The notes beneath the pieces are model-generated. The model searched no databases, was not told the origin of the DNA, and saw nothing but the letters and a program-made list of their open reading frames with translations. A stretch of 38,093 bases of DNA from contig CAMBNY010000026.1 in assembly GCA_945869165.1 (NCBI GenBank), positions 1 to 38,093 of the forward strand. Direction: 5' to 3'. Origin of the DNA: Comamonas sp. lk. Lineage in GTDB: Bacteria > Pseudomonadota > Gammaproteobacteria > Burkholderiales > Burkholderiaceae_C. How positions within the stretch are numbered: the stretch's first letter is position 1; each line of letters begins with the position of its first letter. Below are positions 9,743 through 19,007 of this stretch, in pieces. Position numbers and translations under genes: made by a program.

Positions 9743-10906
9743 TCACTGCACCAGCGCTACCGCTTGGTCCACAAAGCGATAAACCTCAGCGGGCGTAATG
9801 CCATTAGGCCCTTTGGTTTTTTTGTCCCGGGTCTGGCCGGTGCGTACCACTACCAAATCCAAGGACGGGACCACCATTACATATTGCCCCTGGTGACCCT
9901 GCAAAAAATAAAACGGATATTTGTAGCTCCAATCCATCCACAAAGAATGTCCGTAGTAGGGCTGTAAGTCAGGCTTTCGGATGCGTTCGACAAAAGCTTT
10001 GTCTAAAAGAGTTTTTCCATTCCATTGGCCATCTTGCAGCAGCAGTTGCCCCATCTTGGCGAAATCGCGCGCCGTAGCAAAAATGCAGCAATAGGTGCGC
10101 TCCATGCCGCCTTCGCTACCCTCGCGATCCAAGGTATAGAGCGCATCGCTTTCCATGCCCAGCGGCGCCCATAAGCTGCGCGAAAGGTGTTCGCTAATCG
10201 TCAAGTCGGGCTGCTTGGCCTGCAATGCCCGCTTTAAAAACACACCCAATAACTGGGTAGAGCCGCTGCTGTACTCGTATTCGGTGCCCGGTTCGCGCTC
10301 AAAGCCTTGGCGCAATACCAGTTTTTCGGCGTCTTTGCCGTAATACAAATCCGTGGTGATATTGAGTGGCAGGTAGTAGTTTTCCGTCCAATCATGGCCG
10401 GACTTCATGCTCGAGAGCTGCGAAATCGTCGCTTTCCGGCCGCGCGGGTCTTGCGCGTATTCGGGCAGGCGCTCGGTGAAGGGTGCATCAAAGCTGCTGA
10501 TAGCGCCTTGCTGCACCGCCATTTGCACTTGCATCGTGGTGATGGTTTTCGCCATGGAGAAAGAATTGGTGCGGCTTTGCGCGGAATAGGCGCCGAAATA
10601 CTGCTCATGCACCAAGGCGCCTTTTTGTGCCACCAAAAAGCCCGCCGTGCCGTGTTGCTGCAGGTAGGACGCCATGGCCGGATCCAGGGCTTTTTGGTTA
10701 TAGCGCGCGTCCTTGGGCCAAGCTTGGGGAATGCCTGTTGCAATGTTGCGCTGCGCAAAATTGTGGGCGTCATCGATATGGGCTGTGCTGTGGCCCTGGA
10801 AATAGGTGCTGGCCAGCGCTTTCCAGAAATAACCATGGCCTCCCAATTGAATGGCAGCGGCCAGCAGAGCGAGCACCAAAAGTACACCGTAAGCGAGTTT
10901 TTTCAT
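9743..10906 (-). CDS. Serine hydrolase of the beta-lactamase / penicillin-binding-protein fold (class C-like)
   Basis: 387 residues starting with a hydrophobic N-terminal segment (KKLAYGVLLVLALLAAAI), which may be an uncleaved anchor or a signal peptide. The active-site motifs of the family are in order: S117-M-A-K120 (SxxK nucleophile), Y212-S-S (YxN-like) and H338-Q-G340 (KTG-like HxG). This pattern is typical of EstB-like esterases, D-aminopeptidases and 6-aminohexanoate-oligomer-hydrolase relatives rather than true AmpC enzymes. It probably acts in the envelope on an ester or amide; the substrate is unknown. It stands alone on the minus strand, convergent with the kinase pair and divergent from the autotransporter. 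Confidence 0.85.
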   Translation of the reverse strand: MKKLAYGVLLVLALLAAAIQLGGHGYFWKALASTYFQGHSTAHIDDAHNFAQRNIATGIPQAWPKDARYNQKALDPAMASYLQQHGTAGFLVAQKGALVHEQYFGAYSAQSRTNSFSMAKTITTMQVQMAVQQGAISSFDAPFTERLPEYAQDPRGRKATISQLSSMKSGHDWTENYYLPLNITTDLYYGKDAEKLVLRQGFEREPGTEYEYSSGSTQLLGVFLKRALQAKQPDLTISEHLSRSLWAPLGMESDALYTLDREGSEGGMERTYCCIFATARDFAKMGQLLLQDGQWNGKTLLDKAFVERIRKPDLQPYYGHSLWMDWSYKYPFYFLQGHQGQYVMVVPSLDLVVVRTGQTRDKKTKGPNGITPAEVYRFVDQAVALVQ

Positions 10907-11231
10907 TTGAGCCTCTTTGTTGGCCGCATTCTAAGAAGGTGGGCGCAGGCTTGGTGGCTAGGCCAAGCCAATCGCTGTATCGCAGCGTCAAGCGCACGCT
11001 CCTACGGCAGCCCGAGTGCGCCCCCATCCCCAATTGGTACACCAGGCAGGTGCCAGTCGAACTGCCACGCGATCCTTGTGAATTAAACAAAACAATAGTA
11101 CTGTAATGTATAAGGATAAATCATAATCAACATTTTTTATAAATTTAATAACATTAAAATTAAATTAATCGGATATTGACTAGTTGCGCGTAGCGTAAAG
11201 AATCATTATTTCTTTATTACTAGCAAATCCT
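10907..11231. promoter_or_regulatory. Divergent intergenic region with AT-rich autotransporter leader
   Basis: No gene is seen. The left part (to about 11090) has normal composition and holds a 7-bp hairpin GGCTTGG/CCAAGCC (10948-10954, 10963-10969) close to the serine hydrolase start. From about 11091 to 11230 the sequence becomes very AT-rich, in sharp contrast with its surroundings, with a TTGACT (-35-like) at 11176-11181 and several TATAAA-like strings, but no convincing -10 at standard spacing. No clear Shine-Dalgarno precedes the autotransporter ATG. Such islands often bind H-NS-type silencers in proteobacteria; that is inference. Confidence 0.5.
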
Positions 11232-14200
11232 ATGCCTGACTACTTCTTAATTCACCCTGCATTGGCGCATAGATCCAAACCGAAGGTGAACGTGAAGGCG
11301 CTGGGCATCCAGCCAGCAGCACTGCGGCGCCTGCTAGTAAACGCGATCGGTGGGGCAGTCTTATTGGTGTGGGATGCGCACACCGCTTGGGCTGCGTGTA
11401 GCCCGGCCGCAGCAAATAGCGTGATAGCCACATGCACAGGCACGATCCTGAGCCAATATGGAACCGGCGCACAAACCAACGGCACCATCCAAGTCAATGC
11501 CGGCGCAGCTTTCAACGTGGGTGGAAACAACTACGCCCTATTCTTTGCCTCGCTGACCACCGTTGACAACTACGGCACCATCGCCGTTGCCCCATCGGAG
11601 AACGTGGTCGGTGCGGCCATTTCCACCGATACGGAGGCGGCCACGGTCAACAACTACGCGGGCGCCGCCATCACCGCCATAGCAAGCGGCACAGGTTCGG
11701 CCTCTGGCCTAAGGGCTGGAACAACAGCTAGCGTAGCCAACGATAGTAGCGCCAGCATCTCAGGAAGCACCAGCGGGTCGGGCACGGCCTACGGCGTTCA
11801 GGCAGTCGCTGGCGCGACGACCCTGCGATCGAACGCAGGAACTATCAGCGCGTCGGCCTTGGGGCCCAGCGGCGCTGCCAATGGCGTGTTGGCCGGGACC
11901 GATGCCACCGTAAGTTCCAACACCGGCACCATCAGTGCGAACGCCGCAGGCTCTGGCCGGGCGCGTGGCGTTTATGGGGCGGGTTCGGCCATAGTCACCA
12001 CAAACAGCGGGACCATCCAAGGAATAAGCGCATCGGGCCGCGGCTCCGGCGTTATTGGCGCTACGGTCAGCATCCTCGAAAACGAGGGCACGATTTCCGG
12101 GACCAGCAACGCCAGCTATGGTTATGGCGTCAATGGCTCAACAAGCGCGGTGGTGACCACCAACCGGGGAAGCATTGTGGGCAGCAGCATATCCGGCAAC
12201 GCCTATGGCGTCATTGGCTCGGTCTCAGCGAGCGTTGTGGTGGGCAACAACGCCAGCGGCGCCAGTATCACCGCGACCAGCGGATCGGGCAGCAGTTGGG
12301 CCGTCTATGGCGGCTCTTCCGTCCACGTGACGCTTAACGCAGGACGCATTGCGGCCTCCAGCACGGACGCCAGCGCTTCGGGCCCGTCCTTTGGCTTGAA
12401 CGCCGGCGGATCGTCGGTCACCGTGGAGTCCAACGTCGGCACCATCAGCGCGTCGTCCGTCGGGCCTGTAAGTTTGGCCGCAGGCGTCATCGCAAGCACC
12501 TTCGCCACGGTCACCAATACGGGCGCCGCTGCTGTTATTTCCGGGACGACGGGCGGCTCTGGCACAGCCTATGGGGTGCGATCCGGTTCTTCTACCGCCA
12601 CCATCACCGCCAATGATGGAAAAATCTACGGCGTTTCCGCAGCAGGCGCAGCCTATGGCGTTTTCAACACTACGGCGGGTGCGAATATCGTCGTGACCCG
12701 CAATGTCGGCGACATCTATGGCAAGGGCGGATCGGACAGCAGCGCTGGTCTGTATGCGGGCGCCGACAGTGTCTTAGTGGGAAGCAACAGCGGCAACATT
12801 TACGGTGTCAGTACGTCCGCCGGAGCCGCGTACGGAGTCTATAGCGGAACCACCGTCTCGGTAAGTGCCAACACAGGAACCATCTTGGCCGCCAGCAATA
12901 CAGTTAGCGGCGCCTATGGCGCCTATGGCGTCTATGCGAGCGACTCGGCGACCGTAGCGAATAGCGGCGCCGTTTCGGGAAGAACCGCCGGCTCGGGCGC
13001 CGCCGCAGGCATTTACGCACTGAATGCGAACCTAACGCTTAGCAATGGAGGCTCGGGCTCTGTGGCGACCCTAGCCACGGGCACCGGCACTGCTTATGGC
13101 GTGCTGGCCGGCACCTATGCCACGGTGACCAATGCAAGCGCTGCAAGCATCACCGCCACCAGCGCCTCGGGCAATGCCTACGCTGTTCGCAGCAATAACG
13201 CAAACACCAGCATCAACAACAGTGGCAGCATCAGCGCAAGCGCAGGCAGCGGTTTGTCCTATGGCTTGTACCTTAGTGGCGGAGGCGCCAGCATGATTAA
13301 CACCGGCTCCATCAGTGGCCAAAGCGCCAGCGTTTTTGCTGGCGCGCCTGTGGCCAGCGTGGTCAACTGGCAAGGCGGTAACGCCGTCGACGCGAAATCG
13401 ACTGCACTGACATGGACCGGCATCTTGCCCAGCCAATACACGCTGGGCGTGAGCTCCCCATCACGCTATGGACAAATCTGGTTCAGCAACCCCAGCGGCA
13501 CCATGGCAGTAGATATGGACAGCAGCTCCACCTTGGCGCTGGGTAGTTATGCCAAAGCTGTGACTGGCGTGCACGCCGCCGCCATCAGTAGCGCCGCAGG
13601 TACGCAGGGACTGTTCAAATGGCAGTTGTCCTTAAGCGATAGCAGTCATTTGTACTGGGACTTGCTGGTGACTCCGAACGGCATAGCCAGCGGCGAGATC
13701 AAAGCCGCCAGCGCCTTGAACCAAAACTTTATGCCCTACTTCTTTGGTGGCACGCTGCAAATCGACGGCAATGGGAGTAGCTTGAATGACAACTTTGTGT
13801 TGGACGCATCGATCACCAACAGCGTGGCCTTAGGGGGCAAGAGCGCCACATTTGGCGGCTCATTCTCTAACGGTACCGGCAGCGCTGGGCATATCAACTT
13901 TACGGGCGGCGGCACCGCTATTCTTACGGCAAGCAACAGCTACAGCGGCGGCACTGGCATCGATAGCGGCACGACTTTGCAAATCGGCGATGGCGGCAAC
14001 AGCGGCACGCTCGGTAGCGGCACGCTCACCAACGACGGCGTGCTGCTGGTCAAGCGTACGGGCACACTGACCTTGGACATGCGCATCGAAGGCAGCGGCA
14101 GGGTAGCGCTCGATGGCGGCGGCACGCTGGCCATGCTGGCAGCCAATACGTACACGGGCTCCACCACCATCAGCACAGGCTCCGCCTTGGTCTTACAAGG

Positions 14201-15497
14201 GGCAGGCAGCATTGGCAACAGCAGCATCGTAAGCAACCAGGGCAAGTTCGATATTCGCGGGACTGCCGGCAACATCGTCCCCTTGACGCAGTTCAGCCAA
14301 GGCGCTAGCGGCCAAATGTTGATGCGCACTAGCGCCAGCGGCGCGCAGTTGCTCAGCGTTACAGGCACCGCCAGTTTGAACGGCACACTTACGCTCAGTG
14401 CCCAGGGCGGTCGCTATCAGTCCGGTAAATTCAAACTGATAGAGGCAGGTCAGATTATTGGGGCCTTTAGCAACGTGTCCATAGAACCTGGTAATTTCGT
14501 ACGCAGCTATGCGCTCTCGTACAGCCCGCAAAGCGTGGAATTAGAAATGGTACTTGGGCCTGATTCGGCCAATAGTCGCCAAGCGCTAACGTATGCCGCT
14601 AGCGCGCAAACGGCTTTGGTGAAGCAGCGTAATCAGTTGCTGTCCGACATGCTCAGCCAGGAGTGCTTTCCCATTCAGAGTGGGCAAAGCTGTATGGCCA
14701 TTGAAGGGCGCCATGGTCATAGCACTTTGGGCACCGAAGGCGCGGGCTTGATCAGTGGCGCTTGGCAGGTTTCGCCCACGCTGCGTGTCGGTGGCTATGT
14801 GGAACAAGGCGATGTGCAGCTGCGCCATAGCGGCGTAGGCTTTAGCAGCAATGCCCCCAGCTTGGGCGGCTTTTTAGGCTGGAATACCAACCCGGATGGC
14901 AGTGGCCTGCAAGCGCGCTTGTCGTTTGCGACGCACACAGGTAAATTGCAAATTACGCGTGACAAAACCCTGGCCGATACCGAAGCCGGCAGCGGCACTG
15001 CTTTGCTGCAAAGCTATGCCTTGGGCGCTGAGCTGGCCTGGGGGATTGCGCTAGGTGACAGCACCTTGCTCAAGCCGTTTCTGGGCGTGCAAGACACGCG
15101 CAGCGAGCGCGGGGCCTACACCGAGGCCAGCTCTGCCGATGTGACGAACCCCATAAGCTACGAAAGTTTTGCGCACAATACCTTGTACACCCTAGCAGGG
15201 CTGCGCCTGAGCGGCGTGGCCACCGACGGCTTTAGCTACCAACTCAGCGGCGGCTTGCAATACAAGGAAAGGCGCTATGGCAGCGACTTGCGTGGCAGCA
15301 GCTCAATAGTCCAGTTGGAGGCTTTTGCGCTGGATATGCGCGATGCCAGTGCCAACCCGGAGTTTGTGGGTTCGGCTGACCTGCGCTACCACTTGGGCAA
15401 AGACCAGCAGATCACCGCCACGCTGGCCATGCGCGGGCCTCTCAGCGATGCGCCGCAGGTGTTTAAGGCCACGCTGGGGTACCAGGTTTCGTTTTAA
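11232..15497 (+). CDS. Large repeat-rich autotransporter adhesin-like protein (type Va secretion)
   Basis: 1421 residues. An N-terminal extension (residues 1-35) precedes a signal sequence with core LLVNAIGGAVLLVWDAHTAWA, cleaved before ACS. Residues of about 125-740 consist of roughly nineteen degenerate repeats of 28-36 residues built around G(T/S)I.....SGxAYGVxxG....V..N, as in beta-helical passengers. Residues of about 860-1000 contain PATR-type autotransporter beta-strand repeats (GGTAILTASNSYSGGT, LAMLAANTYTGSTTI). The last 270 or so residues are an outer-membrane beta-barrel ending in YQVSF, the classic terminal phenylalanine. The passenger is rich in S, G, A and T, with two cysteines near its start. 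It would be exported and exposed on the surface. Adhesion or autoaggregation is plausible but unproven. Its TAA interlocks with the dnaE2 stop. Confidence 0.9.
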   Translation: MPDYFLIHPALAHRSKPKVNVKALGIQPAALRRLLVNAIGGAVLLVWDAHTAWAACSPAAANSVIATCTGTILSQYGTGAQTNGTIQVNAGAAFNVGGNNYALFFASLTTVDNYGTIAVAPSENVVGAAISTDTEAATVNNYAGAAITAIASGTGSASGLRAGTTASVANDSSASISGSTSGSGTAYGVQAVAGATTLRSNAGTISASALGPSGAANGVLAGTDATVSSNTGTISANAAGSGRARGVYGAGSAIVTTNSGTIQGISASGRGSGVIGATVSILENEGTISGTSNASYGYGVNGSTSAVVTTNRGSIVGSSISGNAYGVIGSVSASVVVGNNASGASITATSGSGSSWAVYGGSSVHVTLNAGRIAASSTDASASGPSFGLNAGGSSVTVESNVGTISASSVGPVSLAAGVIASTFATVTNTGAAAVISGTTGGSGTAYGVRSGSSTATITANDGKIYGVSAAGAAYGVFNTTAGANIVVTRNVGDIYGKGGSDSSAGLYAGADSVLVGSNSGNIYGVSTSAGAAYGVYSGTTVSVSANTGTILAASNTVSGAYGAYGVYASDSATVANSGAVSGRTAGSGAAAGIYALNANLTLSNGGSGSVATLATGTGTAYGVLAGTYATVTNASAASITATSASGNAYAVRSNNANTSINNSGSISASAGSGLSYGLYLSGGGASMINTGSISGQSASVFAGAPVASVVNWQGGNAVDAKSTALTWTGILPSQYTLGVSSPSRYGQIWFSNPSGTMAVDMDSSSTLALGSYAKAVTGVHAAAISSAAGTQGLFKWQLSLSDSSHLYWDLLVTPNGIASGEIKAASALNQNFMPYFFGGTLQIDGNGSSLNDNFVLDASITNSVALGGKSATFGGSFSNGTGSAGHINFTGGGTAILTASNSYSGGTGIDSGTTLQIGDGGNSGTLGSGTLTNDGVLLVKRTGTLTLDMRIEGSGRVALDGGGTLAMLAANTYTGSTTISTGSALVLQGAGSIGNSSIVSNQGKFDIRGTAGNIVPLTQFSQGASGQMLMRTSASGAQLLSVTGTASLNGTLTLSAQGGRYQSGKFKLIEAGQIIGAFSNVSIEPGNFVRSYALSYSPQSVELEMVLGPDSANSRQALTYAASAQTALVKQRNQLLSDMLSQECFPIQSGQSCMAIEGRHGHSTLGTEGAGLISGAWQVSPTLRVGGYVEQGDVQLRHSGVGFSSNAPSLGGFLGWNTNPDGSGLQARLSFATHTGKLQITRDKTLADTEAGSGTALLQSYALGAELAWGIALGDSTLLKPFLGVQDTRSERGAYTEASSADVTNPISYESFAHNTLYTLAGLRLSGVATDGFSYQLSGGLQYKERRYGSDLRGSSSIVQLEAFALDMRDASANPEFVGSADLRYHLGKDQQITATLAMRGPLSDAPQVFKATLGYQVSF

Positions 15498-18400
15498 CGA
15501 AAATCCCGACTACCTGCGGATAAATCGCCCAGCCAATCGGTCAAATCCACCAGGCGCTTGGCGATCAGGTGGCGCACCTGAGCGCCGCTGTCTTGGTCGC
15601 GCTGCCACACGCCATAGACCGCCAACAGCCGCGCGCGCAATAGCTCCGCACGCTGTTTTTCTTTCAAGCTTTTCCAGACGATGACGTTGATGCTGCCGGT
15701 CTCGTCCTCCAAGGTTACAAAGACTACGCCTTTGGCGGTTTGCGGTTGCTGGCGCATAGTGACGATGCCGCAAGCGCGCACCAAACGGCCATGCGGCAAA
15801 TCGCGCAACTGCGCAGCACTAAGTAGGTTTTTAGCAGCCAGGCGCGCACGCAAAAACGACAGCGGATGGCTGCGCAAAGTCAGGCCGGTGGCCGCATAGT
15901 CAAACACCACTTCTTGCGCTTCATGCGCGGCGGTTAAGACCAACGGTGTTTCATAGACCGGCGCGCCTTGCAAAAGCGCAGGCGCGCGGTGCAGCGCCGA
16001 CGCGTCCCACACCTGCTGGCGGCGGTGGCCGCTGAGCGACAACAAAGCATCCGCGCTGGCCAGCGCTTTGAGATCGCCCGCGTCCAAGCCACAGCGCAAA
16101 GCCAAATCCTCGGTACTTGCAAAAGCCCCCAAGCTGCGCGCCGCAGCAATACGCAAAGCCACGCGCGCATGCAAACCCGCCACCATGCGCAAACCCAGCC
16201 GGATGGCCGGTTGCAACTCGAAGTCAGGACCTGATTTTTTTAAATCGGGGTCAGAATCTAATTTTTCAGCGTTACGCGGCTCCGCTACATGATGCGAAAT
16301 TAAATTAGGTTCTGACCCCAGTTTTTCAAGCGAGCAATCCCAGTCGCTGTAGCTCACGTCGGTGGGCCGCACGGTGAGGCCATGGCGGCGGGCGTCTTGC
16401 ACGAGTTGGCTGGGGCTGTAAAAGCCCAGTGGTTGGCTGTTGAGCATGGCGGCCAAAAAACAGGCGGGTTCGTGGCATTTGAGCCAGCAGCTCACATAGA
16501 CCAAGAGCGCAAAGCTGGCGGCGTGGCTTTCAGGAAAACCGTATTCGCCAAAGCCTTCGATTTGCTTGAACAGCGCATCGGCGTAGTCTTGCGTATAGCC
16601 GTTGGCGACCATGGCGCCGACCAGGCGTTCGTAAAAATGCTGCACTCCGCCTTGGCGTTTCCATGCGGCCATGGAGCGGCGCAAACTGTCGGCCTCGCCG
16701 CCGCTAAAGTTGGCCGCCGCCATGGCGATTTGCATCACCTGTTCCTGAAAAATTGGCACGCCCAAAGTGCGTTTGAGCACTTCTTGCAAAGCCGTGCTGG
16801 CGTATTGCACGGCTTGCGGATTGGCACGCGCTTTGAGGTAGGGATGCACCATGCCACCCTGAATGGGACCGGGCCGCACGATGGCCACTTGCACCACCAA
16901 ATCGTAAAAACAACGTGGCTTGAGGCGCGGCAGCATGCTCATTTGCGCGCGGCTTTCGATCTGGAACACGCCCACGGTATCGGCCTGGCAAATCATGTCG
17001 TAGGTGGCCGGGTCTTCGGCCGGGATGTCTTGCAGGCGCAGCGGTTTGCCGCGCCACTGGCCTATGAGGTCCAGGCAGCGGTGGATGGCGCTGAGCATGC
17101 CCAAGGCCAGCACATCCACCTTGAGCAGGCCCACCGTATCGAGGTCGTCTTTGTCCCACTGGATGATGCTGCGATCAAGCATGGCCGCGTTTTCTACCGG
17201 CACGATGCGCGTGAGCGGGCCTTGCGTCAGCACAAAGCCGCCCACGTGTTGGCTCAGGTGGCGTGGGAAGCCTTGTAGTTGCGTGGCCAAGTCAAGCCAC
17301 AGTTGCAGGCGGCGGGGTGGTGGAATATTGAAGTCTGTTTCCTCGCCGTACGCGATAGGCGTTTCGTGCTCGGCGGCGTTTTCCTTTGCGGATGCATGGG
17401 TGGTTAAACGTTGTGCTTCGTTTTCCTCGGTGGGCGCCAGAGCGGCAGAGCGCCCAGCTCCGTGTCCCCCGCCCGCTGCGCGGGCTCCTCCTTTACCTGC
17501 GCTGAGCGCTCTGCCGCTCTGGCTTGTGGCACACGAAGAAGTAACAGTTGCAGTTACCCGCTCAATCGCACTTTGCAAGCGCTCGGCCAGCACAGTGCGG
17601 CCATACATGCCGGGGTGCTCTTTGGCCAGCGCGTTAATCAGAGCTTCGGGGATTTGTAGCGCACGCCCTACATCGCGCAGCGCGCTGCGTGGCCGGTAAC
17701 GCGTGACGACGGCGGTTATCGCGGCACGCTCGCGGCCATATTTGGCGTAGATGTATTGGATAACTTCTTCGCGCCGCTGGTGCTCAAAGTCCACGTCAAT
17801 ATCGGGCGGCTCGTCGCGCTCGCGCGAGATAAAGCGCTCAAACAACACGCTCATGCGCGAAGGGTCCACCTCGGTCACGCCCAGGCAGTAGCACACCGCC
17901 GAATTGGCCGCCGATCCGCGCCCCTGGCACAAGATGCCTTGGCTGCGCGCAAAGCGCACGATGTCGTGCACCGTGAGGAAATACATCTCGTACTTCAACT
18001 CGGCAATCAGCGCCAGCTCATGCTCTACCTGCGCGCGTACGCTATCGGGCATGCCTGCGGGGTAGCGCACGCAGGCGCCCTCCTCGGTGTAATGGCGCAA
18101 CGTTTGCGCCGGTGTCTGGCCCGGCAACACGGCCTCTAGCGGGTAGTGGTAACGCAAGCTGTCCAGCGAAAAATGGCAGCGGCGGGCAATCTCCAAAGTG
18201 TTCGCCAAATGCTCTGTATCAAACAAGCTAGCCAAACGCGCGCGGCTGCGCAAATGCCGCTCGGCATTGGCCTGCAAGCCGCGCCCGCATTGCGCCACCG
18301 GCAGGCGCATGCGCACAGCGGTGATCACATCGTGCAAAGGCTTGCGCGAACGCACATGCATTTGCACCGCGCCCACGGCCACCACCGGCAGGCCGCTCAA

Positions 18401-18970
18401 GTGCGCGATCTGGCGTATGCGCAAGCTGTGCAGCGCGTCCTGCGCGCCCAAGCTGCGCGTGGTGCCCAACCACACCTGCGCGCCACAGTGCGCACGCGCA
18501 GCCGCTGCAATCGCGCAGGCTTTTTCCATCGACAAAGCGGGCGGCAAAAGCAAAATAATTTCATTGCCTGCCAAGCTCGGCCAAGCCGCCCAGCCGCCTT
18601 GCGCAGGCTGCCAATGCAACGCGTATTGCCCCTTGGGCGCGGCACGGCGCGCGCTGCTGATGAACTCGCACATATTGCCCCAGCCCTGCAAATCGTGTGG
18701 CAGGGCGACGAAGCGAAACAGCATCTCCCCTGCCACCGCGCGCACACCAAACTCAGCGCCCGGCAAGAATTGCAGGCCCGCCGCACGCGCCGCTTCGTGT
18801 GCGCGCACCACACCGGCCACCGAGCACTCATCGGTCAGCGCCAGCGCCGCATAACCCAAAGCCTTGGCCCGCGCCACCAACTCTTGGGGCAAAGATGCGC
18901 CATGCTGAAAGCTGAACGCGCTGATGGTGTACAGCTCGGCATAGGCGGGGGACGGGGTGGCGGCGGGCAC
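15494..18970 (-). CDS. dnaE2: Error-prone DNA polymerase DnaE2 (ImuC)
   Basis: 1158 residues, C-family polymerase. An N-terminal PHP domain (YAELYTISAFSFQHGAS) leads to the polymerase core, with catalytic aspartates D392 and D394 in PPDIDVDFEH and a third at D619 in LLKVDVLAL. The FPRHLSQHVGGFVL block is typical of DnaE2. The C-terminus has the HhH and OB-fold regions and lacks the tau-binding tail of replicative DnaE. The frame opens at GTG 18970, 17 bp from a LexA box, so expression is SOS-induced; with ImuA and ImuB it performs translesion synthesis. Two segments look foreign: residues of about 460-550 contain a linker with a palindromic element, and residues of about 882-917 contain another palindromic element. 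Both preserve the frame and leave the catalytic motifs intact. DnaE2 proteins are usually about 1020-1080 residues, so the excess fits these insertions. Confidence 0.93.
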   Translation of the reverse strand: MPAATPSPAYAELYTISAFSFQHGASLPQELVARAKALGYAALALTDECSVAGVVRAHEAARAAGLQFLPGAEFGVRAVAGEMLFRFVALPHDLQGWGNMCEFISSARRAAPKGQYALHWQPAQGGWAAWPSLAGNEIILLLPPALSMEKACAIAAAARAHCGAQVWLGTTRSLGAQDALHSLRIRQIAHLSGLPVVAVGAVQMHVRSRKPLHDVITAVRMRLPVAQCGRGLQANAERHLRSRARLASLFDTEHLANTLEIARRCHFSLDSLRYHYPLEAVLPGQTPAQTLRHYTEEGACVRYPAGMPDSVRAQVEHELALIAELKYEMYFLTVHDIVRFARSQGILCQGRGSAANSAVCYCLGVTEVDPSRMSVLFERFISRERDEPPDIDVDFEHQRREEVIQYIYAKYGRERAAITAVVTRYRPRSALRDVGRALQIPEALINALAKEHPGMYGRTVLAERLQSAIERVTATVTSSCATSQSGRALSAGKGGARAAGGGHGAGRSAALAPTEENEAQRLTTHASAKENAAEHETPIAYGEETDFNIPPPRRLQLWLDLATQLQGFPRHLSQHVGGFVLTQGPLTRIVPVENAAMLDRSIIQWDKDDLDTVGLLKVDVLALGMLSAIHRCLDLIGQWRGKPLRLQDIPAEDPATYDMICQADTVGVFQIESRAQMSMLPRLKPRCFYDLVVQVAIVRPGPIQGGMVHPYLKARANPQAVQYASTALQEVLKRTLGVPIFQEQVMQIAMAAANFSGGEADSLRRSMAAWKRQGGVQHFYERLVGAMVANGYTQDYADALFKQIEGFGEYGFPESHAASFALLVYVSCWLKCHEPACFLAAMLNSQPLGFYSPSQLVQDARRHGLTVRPTDVSYSDWDCSLEKLGSEPNLISHHVAEPRNAEKLDSDPDLKKSGPDFELQPAIRLGLRMVAGLHARVALRIAAARSLGAFASTEDLALRCGLDAGDLKALASADALLSLSGHRRQQVWDASALHRAPALLQGAPVYETPLVLTAAHEAQEVVFDYAATGLTLRSHPLSFLRARLAAKNLLSAAQLRDLPHGRLVRACGIVTMRQQPQTAKGVVFVTLEDETGSINVIVWKSLKEKQRAELLRARLLAVYGVWQRDQDSGAQVRHLIAKRLVDLTDWLGDLSAGSRDFR
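16222..16325. repeat. In-frame palindromic repeat element with GGGGTCAGA/TCTGACCCC ends inside dnaE2
   Basis: GGGGTCAGAATCTAATTT (16247-16264) and AAATTAGGTTCTGACCCC (16302-16319) are inverted repeats with one mismatch in 18. Between them lies GCGG-CT-CCGC. A degenerate third arm copy, GTCAGGACCTGATTTTT, sits at 16223-16239. TCTGACCCC-ended palindromes recur in betaproteobacterial genomes as REP/MITE-like elements. This one supplies about 35 codons to DnaE2, between the polymerase core and the C-terminal region, without a stop or frameshift. Confidence 0.85.
17436..17523. repeat. Second in-frame palindromic element inside dnaE2
   Basis: GCCAGAGCGGCAGAGCGC (17436-17453) and GCGCTCTGCCGCTCTGGC (17506-17523) are a perfect 18-bp inverted repeat around a GC-rich centre that itself contains GCCCG-CTG-CGCGGGC. 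The complementarity weakly extends outwards (CTTCGTTTTCC against GAAGAAG). It encodes about residues 483-512 of DnaE2 (SGRALSAGKGGARAAGGG...), in a low-complexity linker before the RLQLWLDLATQLQGFPRHL block. Confidence 0.85.
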
Positions 18971-18987
18971 GGGGGCTTTTTTTAAAA

Positions 18988-19007
18988 TACTGTATAAAAA
19001 TACAGTA
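18988..19007. promoter_or_regulatory. LexA box (SOS operator) of dnaE2
   Basis: TACTGTATAAAAATACAGTA matches the proteobacterial LexA consensus CTGT-N8-ACAG perfectly, with TA flanks on both sides. It lies 17 bp upstream of the dnaE2 GTG on the minus strand, where it would overlap the promoter. Confidence 0.95.

Noticed and set aside
11640-13370. CRISPR-like or tandem DNA repeats
   Set aside because: Repetition is at protein level, degenerate in DNA, in frame and without regular spacers: an autotransporter passenger.
18146-18985. 279-codon plus-strand frame opposite dnaE2
   Set aside because: A shadow of a high-GC gene; the minus strand encodes the PHP domain of DnaE2.
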